The translations under genes and the position numbers were made by a program. Below are positions 20,013 through 28,900 of a DNA stretch of 64,000 bases, piece by piece (within the stretch, counting starts at the first letter, position 1; each line of letters starts with the position of its first letter). Where the stretch lies: contig NZ_FNIE01000017.1 of the NCBI RefSeq assembly GCF_900103985.1, positions 62,001-126,000 on the forward strand, read 5' to 3'. The notes below the pieces were generated by a model. That model worked only from the letters and a program-made list of their open reading frames with translations. It had not been told where the DNA came from and did no database searches. The stretch is from Actinacidiphila guanduensis. GTDB lineage: Bacteria; Actinomycetota; Actinomycetes; Streptomycetales; Streptomycetaceae.

Positions 20013-20812
20013 CTGCGCACTCCGTTCGTTCCTGCGGGGATGTCGTCCGCGCGGGGCGGGGTGTAGTCGCCGGCCGTGCGGCCGCCGTCGACGGCCAGCG
20101 TGGTCCCGGTGACGAAGGACGCCTCGTCCGACGCCAGCCACAGCACGGCCGCCGCCGCGTCGCGCGGCCCCGACGTGCGTCCGAGGGGGATGCGGGCCCG
20201 CATGCCCGCGATGTGGTCGCCGGACAGGGGGTTGACCTCGCTGCCGGGTGCGAAGCCGGGCTGGACGGAGTTGACGCGGATGCCGTAGCGGGCGACCTCC
20301 AGGGCCATGCCGCGGGTCAGGGACTCCACGGCCGCCTTGCTGGCGGCGTAGACCGAGCCGCCGGCGCCGGGCCGGACGGCCGCGCCCGAACTGATGTTGA
20401 CGATGCGGCCGGCGACCCCGGCGGAGACCATCGAGGCGATGGCCTGGCGGGACAGTTCGAACAGCGCGGTGACGTTGACGTCGAGGATCCGCCGCACCTG
20501 CTCGGGGCCGGTCTCGGCGATCGGCGTCCGGGAGTAGAGGCCGGCGTTGTTGACCAGGACGTCCGGGGAGGTCCAGGTGTCGGCGAGGGCGGCCCCCGCC
20601 GCCCGCAGGCCGTCCGGATCGGCCAGGTCGGCGACCACGTGCCGGGCCCCCAGCCGGTCGGCGAGCGCCGCCAGCGGGCCGGGGCGCGCGTCGGTGAGCA
20701 GCAGGTCGGCGCCGGCCGCGGCGAACGCCTCGGCGATCCAGGTGCCGAACACCCCGGCGGCGCCGGTCACCACCACCCGCGTGCCCTCGTGCTCTCCACG
20801 GTAGTCAAGCAT
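20009..20812 (-). CDS. Short-chain dehydrogenase/reductase in the ABC operon
   Basis: A 267-residue SDR. TGAAGVFG cofactor motif, TDAR after strand 2 favouring NAD, NNAG, Ser in NISSGAA and YAASK as catalytic pair, and a C-terminal SDEASFVTGTTLAVDGG typical of 3-oxoacyl reductase-like SDRs. Its start overlaps the upstream permease stop by eight bases. It should oxidise or reduce a hydroxyl or keto intermediate of the pathway. Confidence 0.88.
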   Translation of the reverse strand: MLDYRGEHEGTRVVVTGAAGVFGTWIAEAFAAAGADLLLTDARPGPLAALADRLGARHVVADLADPDGLRAAGAALADTWTSPDVLVNNAGLYSRTPIAETGPEQVRRILDVNVTALFELSRQAIASMVSAGVAGRIVNISSGAAVRPGAGGSVYAASKAAVESLTRGMALEVARYGIRVNSVQPGFAPGSEVNPLSGDHIAGMRARIPLGRTSGPRDAAAAVLWLASDEASFVTGTTLAVDGGRTAGDYTPPRADDIPAGTNGVRR

Positions 20813-21710
20813 GATCGGCCTCCAGGGCGGTCGTGATGGGTTCGGCCGCCGGCTCCCCGAGGCCGGGCCTGCGGCGGCGGACCCGGCGCGGCACCCGGCG
20901 GCGCGGGTCGAGCCGGTCGCGGACCGCGTCGCCCAGCAGGTTCACCGTCAGCACCAGTCCGAACAGGGCCAGGCCCGGGAAGGTCGCCAGCCACCACGCG
21001 GAGGCGACGTACTGCTGGCCGTCGGAGAGCATCGAGCCCCACGAGGCGGTCGGGGGCTGCACGCCCAGGCCGATGAAGGACAGCGACGCCTCGAAGACCA
21101 CCATCAGGCCGAGTTCGAGGGTGCCGACGACGACCGCGAGCGGTGCCACCTCCGGCAGGATGTGCCGCAGCACGATCCACCGGCCGGGCGCGCCGACGGC
21201 CACCGCCCCCCGGACGAACCCGCGTTCGCGGGTCTCCAGCACGTTGGCGTAGGCGATCCGGGTGTAGCGCGGCCAGCGCACCAGGGACAGGCAGATCACC
21301 ACGTTGACCAGGCTCGGCCCGAGGACGGCCACCACCAGGATGGCCAGCAGGAAGAACGGCACCGACAGCGCGATGTCGGCGAGCCGCATGATGACCGCCG
21401 CGAGCCAGCCGCGCCGCCAGCCCGCGACGACGCCGAGCGTGACCCCGAACGCCCCGGAGACCAGGACGGTCGCCGCCGCGACGGCGAGGGAGACCCGCGA
21501 GCCGTAGATGATCCGGCTGAGCACGTCGCGGCCCAGCCCGTCCGTGCCGAGCAGGTGGAAGTGGCCGTGGGTGGTGGCGAACGGGCCGCTGAGCCGGGCG
21601 GCCAGGTCCGCGTGGTTGGGGTCGAAGGGGGCGATCAGCGGGGCGCAGAGCGCCACCAGCACGTAGAGGGCGATGACGATCGCCGGAACGAGTGTGCGGT
21701 GGTTCCTCAC
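20805..21710 (-). CDS. ABC importer permease (DppC/OppC type)
   Basis: A 301-residue inner-membrane permease. An N-terminal TM (IVIALYVLVALCAPLIAPF) with the OppC-N segment and GTDGLGRDVLSRIIYGSR precedes five further TM helices; the EAA loop is in NVLETRERGFVRGAVAVGAPGRWIVLRHILPE. The Arg-rich C-terminal tail is cytoplasmic. GTG start overlaps the DppB-type stop. Confidence 0.9.
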   Translation of the reverse strand: MRNHRTLVPAIVIALYVLVALCAPLIAPFDPNHADLAARLSGPFATTHGHFHLLGTDGLGRDVLSRIIYGSRVSLAVAAATVLVSGAFGVTLGVVAGWRRGWLAAVIMRLADIALSVPFFLLAILVVAVLGPSLVNVVICLSLVRWPRYTRIAYANVLETRERGFVRGAVAVGAPGRWIVLRHILPEVAPLAVVVGTLELGLMVVFEASLSFIGLGVQPPTASWGSMLSDGQQYVASAWWLATFPGLALFGLVLTVNLLGDAVRDRLDPRRRVPRRVRRRRPGLGEPAAEPITTALEADHA

Positions 21711-22666
21711 GGGCCGGCCGCCTTCCCTGTCGTCGTGACGCGGGGATCCAGGACCGCGTAGGCGATGTCGGTGACGAAGTTGACCGCGATGTAGACCACC
21801 GCCGCGAGGAGCACGATCGCCTGGATCAGCGGGAAGTCCCTTCCGTCGACGGACTGCACGGTGAGCTGGCCGATGCCCGGCCAGGCGAAGATCAGCTCGG
21901 TGACGACCGAGCCGCCCAGCAGGTTGGCGACCTCCAGGGCCAGCACGGTCAGGATCGGGATGGAGATGTTCCGGGCCAGGTGGCGGGTCACCAGCCGCGC
22001 GGTGCCCGCCCCCTTGGAGCGGGCCGTCCTGATGTAGTCGCGGTCGAGTTGCTCCAGGACGGCGCCGCGGGTCATCCGGGCGATCGTCGCGGCCGACAGC
22101 GAGGCGAGCGTCACGGCCGGCAGGATCAGCGAGTCGAAGCCGTTGAAGCCGGTCGAGGGCAGCAGGTTGAACGTCACCGAGAAGACCAGGATGAGCAGGA
22201 TGCCGGTCCAGAAGGCCGGCATCGCCTGCCCGACCAGCACCAGCGGCGTGAGCACCCGCTCCGGCCAGCGACCCCGGTTCAGCGCCATGACCATGCCCGC
22301 GCCGACCCCGAGCACCGCGGAGAGCACCAGCGCGGCCAGCGCCAGGTTGACGGTGTACGGGATCCGCTGGGTGATCAGGGTGAGGGCCGGCTCGTGCTGC
22401 ACGTAGGAGTAGCCGAGGTCGCCGTGCAGCAGGTTGCCGAGGTAGTCCAGGTACTGGCGCCAGACCGGGGCGTCGAGCCCCAACTGGTGGCGCAGCGCGG
22501 CGATGTCCGCCTGGCTGGCGCCCTGGGGGGCGAGGAGCTGTGCCGGATCGCCGGACAGCCGCAGTGCGAAGAAGACCGCGGTGGTGACCCCGAAGAGGGC
22601 GATGAGCGCTTGGCCCAACCGGATTCCGAGGTATCTGCACACCGCGGCCGCGGCGCCGGCCCTCAC
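21707..22666 (-). CDS. ABC importer permease (DppB/OppB type)
   Basis: A 319-residue permease with about six TM helices, the first near residues 10-35. Family marks include LRLSGDPAQLLAP, GDLGYSYVQ and the EAA loop DYIRTARSKGAGTARLVTRHLARN. The GTG at 22666 overlaps the binding-protein stop (GTGA), so the permease is translationally coupled to it. Confidence 0.9.
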   Translation of the reverse strand: MRAGAAAAVCRYLGIRLGQALIALFGVTTAVFFALRLSGDPAQLLAPQGASQADIAALRHQLGLDAPVWRQYLDYLGNLLHGDLGYSYVQHEPALTLITQRIPYTVNLALAALVLSAVLGVGAGMVMALNRGRWPERVLTPLVLVGQAMPAFWTGILLILVFSVTFNLLPSTGFNGFDSLILPAVTLASLSAATIARMTRGAVLEQLDRDYIRTARSKGAGTARLVTRHLARNISIPILTVLALEVANLLGGSVVTELIFAWPGIGQLTVQSVDGRDFPLIQAIVLLAAVVYIAVNFVTDIAYAVLDPRVTTTGKAAGP

Positions 22667-24201
22667 GAGGCGAGCTTCATGTCCGCGACGAAGAAGCTCT
22701 GCTGGGCGTCGGGGGTCCATTCGAGCTTCGCGCTGGCGCCGTAGATCGCGTCGATCTGGAACAGTCCGATGCCGGGCAGGTCCTTGTTGAGGATCCCGTA
22801 CGCCTGCGCGTAGAGCTGGGTGCGGGTCGCCGGGGCGATGGTCTGCCGGGCCTTGTCGACCAGGGCGTCGAACTGCGGGTTGCTGTAGGAGCTCCAGATC
22901 GTCCCGGTGTGGAAGAGCGGGTAGGCCACGCCGTCGGCGTCCAGGCACGAGCAGGACCACTGGCCGAAGCGGATGGACCCCCAGTCGTGCGTGGGGCTCT
23001 GCACCTTCTTGAGGTAGGTCGCCTGGTCGGTGTTCTGGATCGAGACCTTCAGCCCGATGTCCTGGATGTCGGCCTGGATCGCCTGGACGATCTGCGGGTC
23101 GTACGTCGGGGAGGTGGCCATCACGATGGTCTTGCCCTTGGCGCCGGCCTGCTGGATCAGGCTCTTGGCCTTGGCCTGGTCGTAGGTGTAGCCCGGCAGG
23201 CCGGTCGGGTAGCCCTCGGCGAGCGGCGTCAGGACGCTGTTGACGGGCTTGGCGTATCCCTGCTCGAGGTTGGTGATGAGGGACTTGTAGTCGATCGCCA
23301 TGCTGATCGCCTGGCGGACCTTCGGGTCATTGGTCGCCCCGCCCTTGATGGTGTTGAAGGCGAGGTAGCTGACCCGCTCGGTGGGCGCGGAGAGCACCTT
23401 GAGGCCGGAGGAGCCGGTGAGCTGGGTGGCGCTGTCGGGGGTCATGGAGTCGGCGATGTCGGCCTTGCCGGACTTCAGGTCGGCGACCCGGCTGGCGCCG
23501 GAGGGCACCGCGCGGAAGGTGACCTGCTTGATCTGCGGCTTCGGGCCCCACCAGGAGTCGTTGCGCTTGAGCACGACCTGCGAGCCGGGTATGGAGGAGA
23601 CGAAGGTGTAGGGGCCGGAGCCGATCGGGTGCAGGTTGAACGCGGCGTTGCCGACCTTCTGCACGTCCGCCTTGGGGACGACGGACAGCGTGGTGAGGTA
23701 GCTGAGCAGCGTCGGCGAGGGGTACTTGGTGGTGATCGTCAGCGTGTTCCCCGACCCGGTGGCCGAGGCGACGGCGGAGAAGTTGGCGTTCTGCTGGCTT
23801 GCGAACTTCGGGTCGAGGATGCGCTGGATGCTGAAGGCGGCGTCGGCGGCCGTCAGCGGCGTGCCGTCGCTGAACTTCACGCCGCTGCGCAGCGTGAAGA
23901 CCCAGGTCTTCGGGTCCTTCTGGGTCCAGGAGGTGGCCAGCCCCGGCACGATCTTGTTGGTCTTCGGGTCGCGGCGCAGGAGCTGGTCGAAGATGTTGCG
24001 GTAGACCGAGTAGGAGTCGGTGTCGTACTGCAGGCCCGGGTCCAGGCTCGCCGGGTAGCTGGCCAGGTCCGCGGTGAGCGACGTCCCGGCGGACCCGGCC
24101 TTCGGCGCGGTGCCGCCGCTCGGGGGCGTGGAGCAGGCCGCGAGCGCCGCCGCGGCAGTGGCGATCAGCGCGGCCATTCTCAGGTTTCTGGAGGTTCGCA
24201 T
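22663..24201 (-). CDS. Extracellular solute-binding lipoprotein, family 5 (peptide/opine/amide type)
   Basis: A 512-residue SBP_bac_5 protein. Lipobox LAAC with Cys23 after a short hydrophobic signal. The body shows the family signatures YRNIFDQLLRRDPKTNKIVPGLATSW and GVKFSDGTPLTAADAAFSIQRILDP. It captures the substrate outside the cell and delivers it to the two permeases. It begins 70 bases after the threonine-synthase-like gene. The ligand cannot be deduced; family 5 covers peptides, opines, sugars and glutathione. Confidence 0.9.
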   Translation of the reverse strand: MRTSRNLRMAALIATAAAALAACSTPPSGGTAPKAGSAGTSLTADLASYPASLDPGLQYDTDSYSVYRNIFDQLLRRDPKTNKIVPGLATSWTQKDPKTWVFTLRSGVKFSDGTPLTAADAAFSIQRILDPKFASQQNANFSAVASATGSGNTLTITTKYPSPTLLSYLTTLSVVPKADVQKVGNAAFNLHPIGSGPYTFVSSIPGSQVVLKRNDSWWGPKPQIKQVTFRAVPSGASRVADLKSGKADIADSMTPDSATQLTGSSGLKVLSAPTERVSYLAFNTIKGGATNDPKVRQAISMAIDYKSLITNLEQGYAKPVNSVLTPLAEGYPTGLPGYTYDQAKAKSLIQQAGAKGKTIVMATSPTYDPQIVQAIQADIQDIGLKVSIQNTDQATYLKKVQSPTHDWGSIRFGQWSCSCLDADGVAYPLFHTGTIWSSYSNPQFDALVDKARQTIAPATRTQLYAQAYGILNKDLPGIGLFQIDAIYGASAKLEWTPDAQQSFFVADMKLAS

Positions 24202-24271
24202 ACGGGTTCGTCTCCTTGACGTCCCCCCAAGGGCTTCGGCGTCCTCGCGCGAAGCACACGGGTGGAGGTGA

Positions 24272-25498
24272 TCAGCCGACCGATATCGGCGGGATGCGGG
24301 AATCCGTGCTGAGGGTCGGAACGTCGACGTTGACGGTCTCGGGGTACTTCAGGCCCATACCGGTGTTGAGCACCACGGCCCGGTCGTCGGGCCGCAGCCA
24401 GCCCGACTCCCGCAGCCGCTTGGCCGCGGCCATGCAGGCCGCGCCTTCCGGGCAGATGAACGTTCCTTCGCGCAGCGCGAGCTGCCGTTGCTCCTCGAGC
24501 AGTTCGGCGTCGCTGACGGCGATCGCCGTACCCTCGGTGGCGCGTACCGCTTCCAGGACGAGGAAGTCGCCGAGGGCCTTGGGAACGGTGATGCCGAAGG
24601 CGACCGTGCGGGCGTTTGCGAAGGGTTCGCTGACCTCCGCGCCGGACTCGAAGGCCTGCACGATCGGCGCGCAGCCCTCCGCCTGAACGGCCACGAGCCG
24701 CGGCAAGTCGCCCTGGATCCATCCGAGTTCGCGCATCTCCAGCAGCGCCTTGTAGATGCCGATCAGGCCCACCCCGCCACCGGCCGGGTAGAGGATGACG
24801 TCCGGCAGGCTCCAGCCGAGCTGCTCGGCGATCTCGTAGCCCATCGTCTTCTTGCCCTCCAGCCGGTAGGGCTCCTTGAGGGTGGAGACCTCCTGGTAGC
24901 CGTCCCGGGCAGCGACCGCGGCGTTCACCAGCTTTCCCGCGTCGCCGATCAGGCCGTCCACGAGGTAGAGCTCGGCTCCGGCGGCGACGCACTCGGCGCG
25001 GGTGATCGCGGGCGCGTCGACCGGCATGGCGATCAGGCTCCGCATGCCCGCCCGTGCCGCGTAGGCGGCCCAGGCGGCCCCGGCGTTGCCGTTGGTGGGC
25101 ATCGCCACGCCCTTGACGCCGAGTTCGGCGGCGCGGGAGACGCCCACCGCGGCGCCCCTGGCCTTGAAGGTGCCGGTGGGAATCAGCCCCTCGTCCTTCA
25201 TCAGCAGGTGCGGGACCCCGATCGCCGCGCCGTAGGAGGGCAGCGGTATCAGCGGGGTCATGCCCTCGCCGAGGGAGACGATGTTGGCCTCGTCGCGCAC
25301 GGGGAGGACCTCGCGGTAGCGCCACAGCGTGCGCGGCCGGGCCGCGATGTCGGCCGGCGTGACCGTGGCGGCGACCCGTTCGAGGTCGTAGCGGGCCAGG
25401 AGGGGCATCCCCGCGGCACTCACACCCTGGACCACGTCGGCGTCGTAGCGCGTGCCGGTCTGGGAGCAGACGAGGTGGCTCAGGGCTGAGTTCAGCAT
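24272..25498 (-). CDS. Threonine-synthase-like PLP enzyme
   Basis: A 408-residue fold-type II PLP enzyme. The Schiff-base Lys is in TGTFKARGAAVG; NGNAGAAWAAYAARAG binds phosphate and YPAGGGVGLIGIYKAL is the glycine loop. The N-terminal HLVCSQTGTRYDAD segment is as in actinobacterial threonine synthases. Because it heads a catabolic operon behind a GntR site rather than lying with hom/thrB, it may perform a beta- or gamma-elimination or replacement on a hydroxy- or phosphohydroxy-amino acid released from the substrate. AAGGAG lies just before the ATG at 25498. Confidence 0.85.
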   Translation of the reverse strand: MLNSALSHLVCSQTGTRYDADVVQGVSAAGMPLLARYDLERVAATVTPADIAARPRTLWRYREVLPVRDEANIVSLGEGMTPLIPLPSYGAAIGVPHLLMKDEGLIPTGTFKARGAAVGVSRAAELGVKGVAMPTNGNAGAAWAAYAARAGMRSLIAMPVDAPAITRAECVAAGAELYLVDGLIGDAGKLVNAAVAARDGYQEVSTLKEPYRLEGKKTMGYEIAEQLGWSLPDVILYPAGGGVGLIGIYKALLEMRELGWIQGDLPRLVAVQAEGCAPIVQAFESGAEVSEPFANARTVAFGITVPKALGDFLVLEAVRATEGTAIAVSDAELLEEQRQLALREGTFICPEGAACMAAAKRLRESGWLRPDDRAVVLNTGMGLKYPETVNVDVPTLSTDSRIPPISVG

Positions 25499-25540
25499 GG
25501 GTCTCCTTGGGGCGCGTGACCGGAACCGGCCGGCGGATTT

Positions 25541-25572
25541 GAATTTTGGATCCAAATTCGCCGGGCCGTCAA
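25541..25572 (-). promoter_or_regulatory. Operon promoter with GntR-type operator
   Basis: TTTGGATCCAAA (25545-25556) is a perfect 12-bp palindrome; with one bulged T the dyad extends to GAATTT...AAATTC (25541-25559). On the minus strand a -35 TTGACG (25572-25567) precedes it, and CAAAAT about 18 bases on could be the -10. The dyad is thus inside the promoter 43 bases before the threonine-synthase-like start. A GntR gene lies just upstream. The remainder of 25499-25996 shows no gene. Confidence 0.65.
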
Positions 25573-25996
25573 GACTCGAATTGGCAACGGTGACCGGTCC
25601 CGGCCGCGGCATCCGGGGGCCGGCGAGGGCCCTCGCCTGATGCTCTCGGGTCTCAACTCGGGCTGTCCTCGCGGCACTTGAAGTCCGCCGACGCGGCGCG
25701 ACGAGGGGTGGAGCCGGACCACCGGATCCGTACGGCGTACCGACAGGTGAGACGCGGGCTGGTCGCATCGACCGGTGGCGCACGGGCGGTTCCGGCCATG
25801 TGCGACCTCGACCCGGACCGGCAGGCGCGCGTCCCTCAGCAGTCGGCGTCCTGCCCTGGCGGATCAGCTCGGGCGTCGGGCGCGGCCGACCGCCGGTCGG
25901 CGGACTGCCCTCATAGCGACGTCACTTGGGCATCTCGGCAACGCCCCGAGGGGCACTGCCGGGCGTTCCGATCCCGGCGGGGGCAGGAGCTTCTTC

Positions 25997-26707
25997 TCAG
26001 TGCTCGGCGGAGCGCCGCTTCGGCACGCGGGCGCCGGCGGGGTCGGCGGGGGCGCTGCTGTCCTCGAACGCCTCGGCGGCGTGGCGGACGTGCTCGCGTG
26101 ACAGCCGCTCGGCGTCCGCCGGGCGCCCCTCGGCTATGGCCGCCATGATGGCGGCGTGCTCCCCGAGCGCGTGGCGGATGCGGCCGGGCACCTGCGACGA
26201 GGAGCCCGAGCCGAACCGCAGCTGCCCGCCCAGGTTGTCCATGAACTGCAGGAGGCGCACATTGTCGGCGACGTGCCAGATGGCCCGGTGGAACTCGATG
26301 TCCACGTCGCTGTACCCGGCGCCGTCCTCCTCTTCGAGCAGCCGGCGCTGCTCGTCGTACAGCGGCTGCAGCGTGCCCTGGACGAACGTCTCCACGCCGG
26401 GGAGGGCGGCTGCCTTGCGGGCGGCGATGCCGTCGAGCGCTTCGCGCAGCTCGTAGATCTCCCGCATGTCCCGGACGGCGACTTCGGGGACGAAGTAGCC
26501 GCGGTGGGCGAAGGTGGTGAGGAAGCCGTCCCGTTCGAGGCCCGCGAGCGCGGCCTTGATGGGCGTCGGCGAGAGCCGGAGCCGCTCGCTGAGCATCCGG
26601 ACGACCACCTTCGTGCCCGGGGTCAGGTCGCCCTCCACGATCATCCGGCGGATCTCCCGGTACGCCTGCTCCTTGTAGGTCCGCCGTTCGATCGTCACAC
26701 GGGGCAT
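25997..26707 (-). CDS. GntR family (FCD) transcriptional regulator
   Basis: A 236-residue FadR-subfamily regulator. Winged helix at residues ~10-75 (YKEQAYREIRRMIVEGDLTPGTKVVV, LSERLRLSPTPIKAALAGLERDGFL). The C-terminal FCD helical domain holds metal/ligand residues (D..R.FH in DVDIEFHRAIW; HALGEHAAIMAAI; REHVRHA). It lies just upstream of, and in the same direction as, the 15.9-25.5 kb operon and is its probable repressor, with the pathway substrate or an intermediate as inducer. Confidence 0.87.
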   Translation of the reverse strand: MPRVTIERRTYKEQAYREIRRMIVEGDLTPGTKVVVRMLSERLRLSPTPIKAALAGLERDGFLTTFAHRGYFVPEVAVRDMREIYELREALDGIAARKAAALPGVETFVQGTLQPLYDEQRRLLEEEDGAGYSDVDIEFHRAIWHVADNVRLLQFMDNLGGQLRFGSGSSSQVPGRIRHALGEHAAIMAAIAEGRPADAERLSREHVRHAAEAFEDSSAPADPAGARVPKRRSAEH

Positions 26708-26845
26708 GATGACATTTCGGCACCGCCGATGCCACCGCCGCCTTTCCGAGGGGCACGGGGCCCGTTCCGTCCCGCGGAGTCCGCATCGTCCACCGCCGGA
26801 TCCGGCCGTGGCGAGCCCTCGGCCCCATGTGCCGGTCACGCGCGG

Positions 26846-27877
26846 TCAGAGCGCGGCGAGCCGGACGCCCGCGTAGGCCACCCCCGCCACCAGTACCCAG
26901 GCCGTGAGTCCGAGGAGGAGTGAGCGCCGTCCGGTGCGGACCAGGGCGGGCAGGTGGATCCCGGTGCCCAGGCCGAAGAGCGCCGCCACGAGCAGGACGG
27001 ACTGGACCGTGTGGGCGTCCGCGAGCAGCCCGTCCGGAAGCACTCCGGTGCTGGTCAGGGCCACCGCGGCGAGGAACCCCGCCACGAACAGAGGGACCGG
27101 CGGCGGCCGGTGGCCGGCGCCGGGGTCCGCGGCGGAGGCCCGTCGCGAGGCAAGGCCCATGGCGGCCACCAGGGGCGCCAGCAGCACGACCCGGGTGAGC
27201 TTCACCACAACCGCGGAGGTGAGCGCGCCCGGCACGCGCTGCGCAGTGGCGACCGTCTGCCCGACGTCGTGCACGCTGGCGCCGACCCATGAGCCGAAGT
27301 CCGGGACGTCGAGCCCGAGCGGACCCCGCAGCAGCGGCAGGAACACGATCGCGAGGCTGCCGCAGAGCGTGACCAGCGCCACGGCCACGCCGGTGTCCTC
27401 CTCGTCGCCCCCGGCCACCGGTTCCATCGCCGCCACCGCGGAGGCCCCGCAGATGGCGAAGCCCGTGGCGATCAGCAGGCTCCGCGGCCCGGGAACACCG
27501 AGGCGCCGCCCGAGGTACCGGGTCCCGGCGAAGGTGACCGCGACGGTCGTGACCACCACCAGCAGCCCGCGCAGGCCCAGGTGGACCAGTTGCGGCAAGG
27601 AGAGCTGGAGCCCGAGCAGCACGACCGCGATCCGCAGCAGACGCTTGCCGGCGAGCGCCGTGCCGGGGCGCAGGACGGGATGGTGCAGGCGCGCGTTGCT
27701 CAGCAGCGCGCCGAGAGCCACGGCGACGGTCGAGGCGTTCAGCGCGGGCAGCGCGTGTGACACCGCGTAGGCGCACGCGGTGCCGACGGCCACCACCGCC
27801 AGGCCGGGAGCTGCCGCCGGCGCCGCCGCGGGCAGGTGGTACGAAACGGAAGTCCTCACCCGGCCACCGTGCGGCAC
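26846..27877 (-). CDS. YeiH family putative sulfate/sulfite exporter
   Basis: A 343-residue integral membrane protein with about ten TM helices. Signature stretches of the YeiH (UPF0324) family are visible: GALLSNARLHHPVLRPG, RIAVVLLGLQLSL, TGFAICGASAVAAMEPVAGGDEEDT and FGSWVGASVHDVGQTVATAQRV. YeiH-type proteins are associated with export of sulfite/sulfate or related anions. It is divergent from a LysR gene, the same pairing as yeiH-yeiE in E. coli. The GTG at 27877 is given; a second GTG six codons on is possible. Confidence 0.85.
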   Translation of the reverse strand: MPHGGRVRTSVSYHLPAAAPAAAPGLAVVAVGTACAYAVSHALPALNASTVAVALGALLSNARLHHPVLRPGTALAGKRLLRIAVVLLGLQLSLPQLVHLGLRGLLVVVTTVAVTFAGTRYLGRRLGVPGPRSLLIATGFAICGASAVAAMEPVAGGDEEDTGVAVALVTLCGSLAIVFLPLLRGPLGLDVPDFGSWVGASVHDVGQTVATAQRVPGALTSAVVVKLTRVVLLAPLVAAMGLASRRASAADPGAGHRPPPVPLFVAGFLAAVALTSTGVLPDGLLADAHTVQSVLLVAALFGLGTGIHLPALVRTGRRSLLLGLTAWVLVAGVAYAGVRLAAL

Positions 27878-27905
27878 CCGCCCGACCAGGGGTAGCCTGG
27901 CAATC

Positions 27906-27922
27906 GTTGTCGGAGTGACAAC
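27906..27922. promoter_or_regulatory. LysR-type operator between the YeiH and LysR genes
   Basis: GTTGTC-N5-GACAAC is a perfect dyad with T-N11-A geometry, 26 bases before the LysR ATG and 28 bases before the YeiH GTG. This fits the recognition site of the LysR protein for autoregulation and control of the exporter. Confidence 0.65.
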
Positions 27923-27948
27923 CGTTCCTTGTCACTGGAGGCCGCCGG

Positions 27949-28881
27949 ATGCTCAGTTCCCGGGTCCCCGAACTTGCCTCGCTGCAGATGCTCTCCGTGG
28001 TCGCGCGAACGGGCAGCCTGCGGCTGGCCGCCGCCGAACTCGGCGCCACCCAGCAGAACCTGTCGCAGCGGGTGCGCACGATGGAGGCGCAGGTCGGCGT
28101 CCCCCTGCTCGCCCGAGGCCCGCGCGGGTCACAACTCACCGCGAGCGGGCGGCTGATCGTCCAGTGGGCGTCGCGGGTGCTCGACGCCGCCGCCGAACTC
28201 GACGCCGGCATCACCTCGCTGCGGACCGACCGGGCGGGGCGGATCAGGGTGGCCGCGAGCCTGACCGTCGCCGAGCACCTCCTGCCCCGCTGGATGGTGA
28301 TGCTGCGCGACCAGCAGCACCGGGCCGGACAGCCGTCCACCAGCGTGGAGTTGGAAGCCGCCAACAGCAGGACCGTCTGCGCGCGGATCGCCGAGGGCGC
28401 GGCGGACCTCGGCTTCGTCGAGGGACCGCGAGCCCCGCGCAACCTGCGCTCGCGTACCGTCGGCCGGGACGAGTTGCTGCTCGTCGTGCCGGGCACCCAC
28501 CCGTGGGCCCGCCGCCGGCGGCCGATCGGTGCGGCGGAACTCGCCGCGACCCCCCTGGTCTGCCGGGAGCGCGGCTCCGGCACCCGGCAGGCGCTGACCG
28601 CCGCCCTGGCCGCCGCGCTCCCCGGCGTGCCCCAGGCCGAACCGGCGCTGGAACTGACCGGCACCGCCGCGGTGAAGGCGGCCATCATCGCCGGCGCCGG
28701 GCCGGGCGCGCTCTCCTCGCTGGCGGTCGCGGACGACATCGCGCTCGGCCGCCTGCGCCCGCTCGCGGTCACGGGCGTCGATCTGGTCCGCAGCCTGCGG
28801 GCCGTCTGGGGCGGCGGCCCCCAACCGCCGGCCGGCCCGGTCAGAGACCTGGTCGCCCTCGCGTCCCGCGGCGGAGGGTGA
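27949..28881 (+). CDS. LysR family regulator (YeiE-like)
   Basis: A 310-residue LysR protein: winged HTH at residues ~10-70 (LQMLSVVARTGSLRLAAAELGATQQNLSQRVRTMEAQVG), then the periplasmic-binding-like effector domain of the CysB/YeiE kind (ANSRTVCARIAEGAADLGFVEG). Q-rather-than-S contacts in the recognition helix (ATQQNLSQ) differ from the common SQPALS. It is divergent from the exporter gene, and a T-N11-A dyad lies between them. Confidence 0.86.
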   Translation: MLSSRVPELASLQMLSVVARTGSLRLAAAELGATQQNLSQRVRTMEAQVGVPLLARGPRGSQLTASGRLIVQWASRVLDAAAELDAGITSLRTDRAGRIRVAASLTVAEHLLPRWMVMLRDQQHRAGQPSTSVELEAANSRTVCARIAEGAADLGFVEGPRAPRNLRSRTVGRDELLLVVPGTHPWARRRRPIGAAELAATPLVCRERGSGTRQALTAALAAALPGVPQAEPALELTGTAAVKAAIIAGAGPGALSSLAVADDIALGRLRPLAVTGVDLVRSLRAVWGGGPQPPAGPVRDLVALASRGGG

Positions 28882-28900
28882 CCCGAGCGGTCGGGCTTTT
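28882..28900 (+). terminator. Intrinsic terminator after the LysR gene
   Basis: CCCGA-GCGG-TCGGG followed by CTTTT, starting at the base after the stop codon. A short but classical rho-independent terminator. Confidence 0.65.

Noticed and set aside
25911..28772. A very long minus-strand open frame (953 codons) spanning the GntR, YeiH and LysR genes
   Set aside because: It runs out of frame through three recognisable genes and its product is Arg/Pro/Ala low-complexity sequence.
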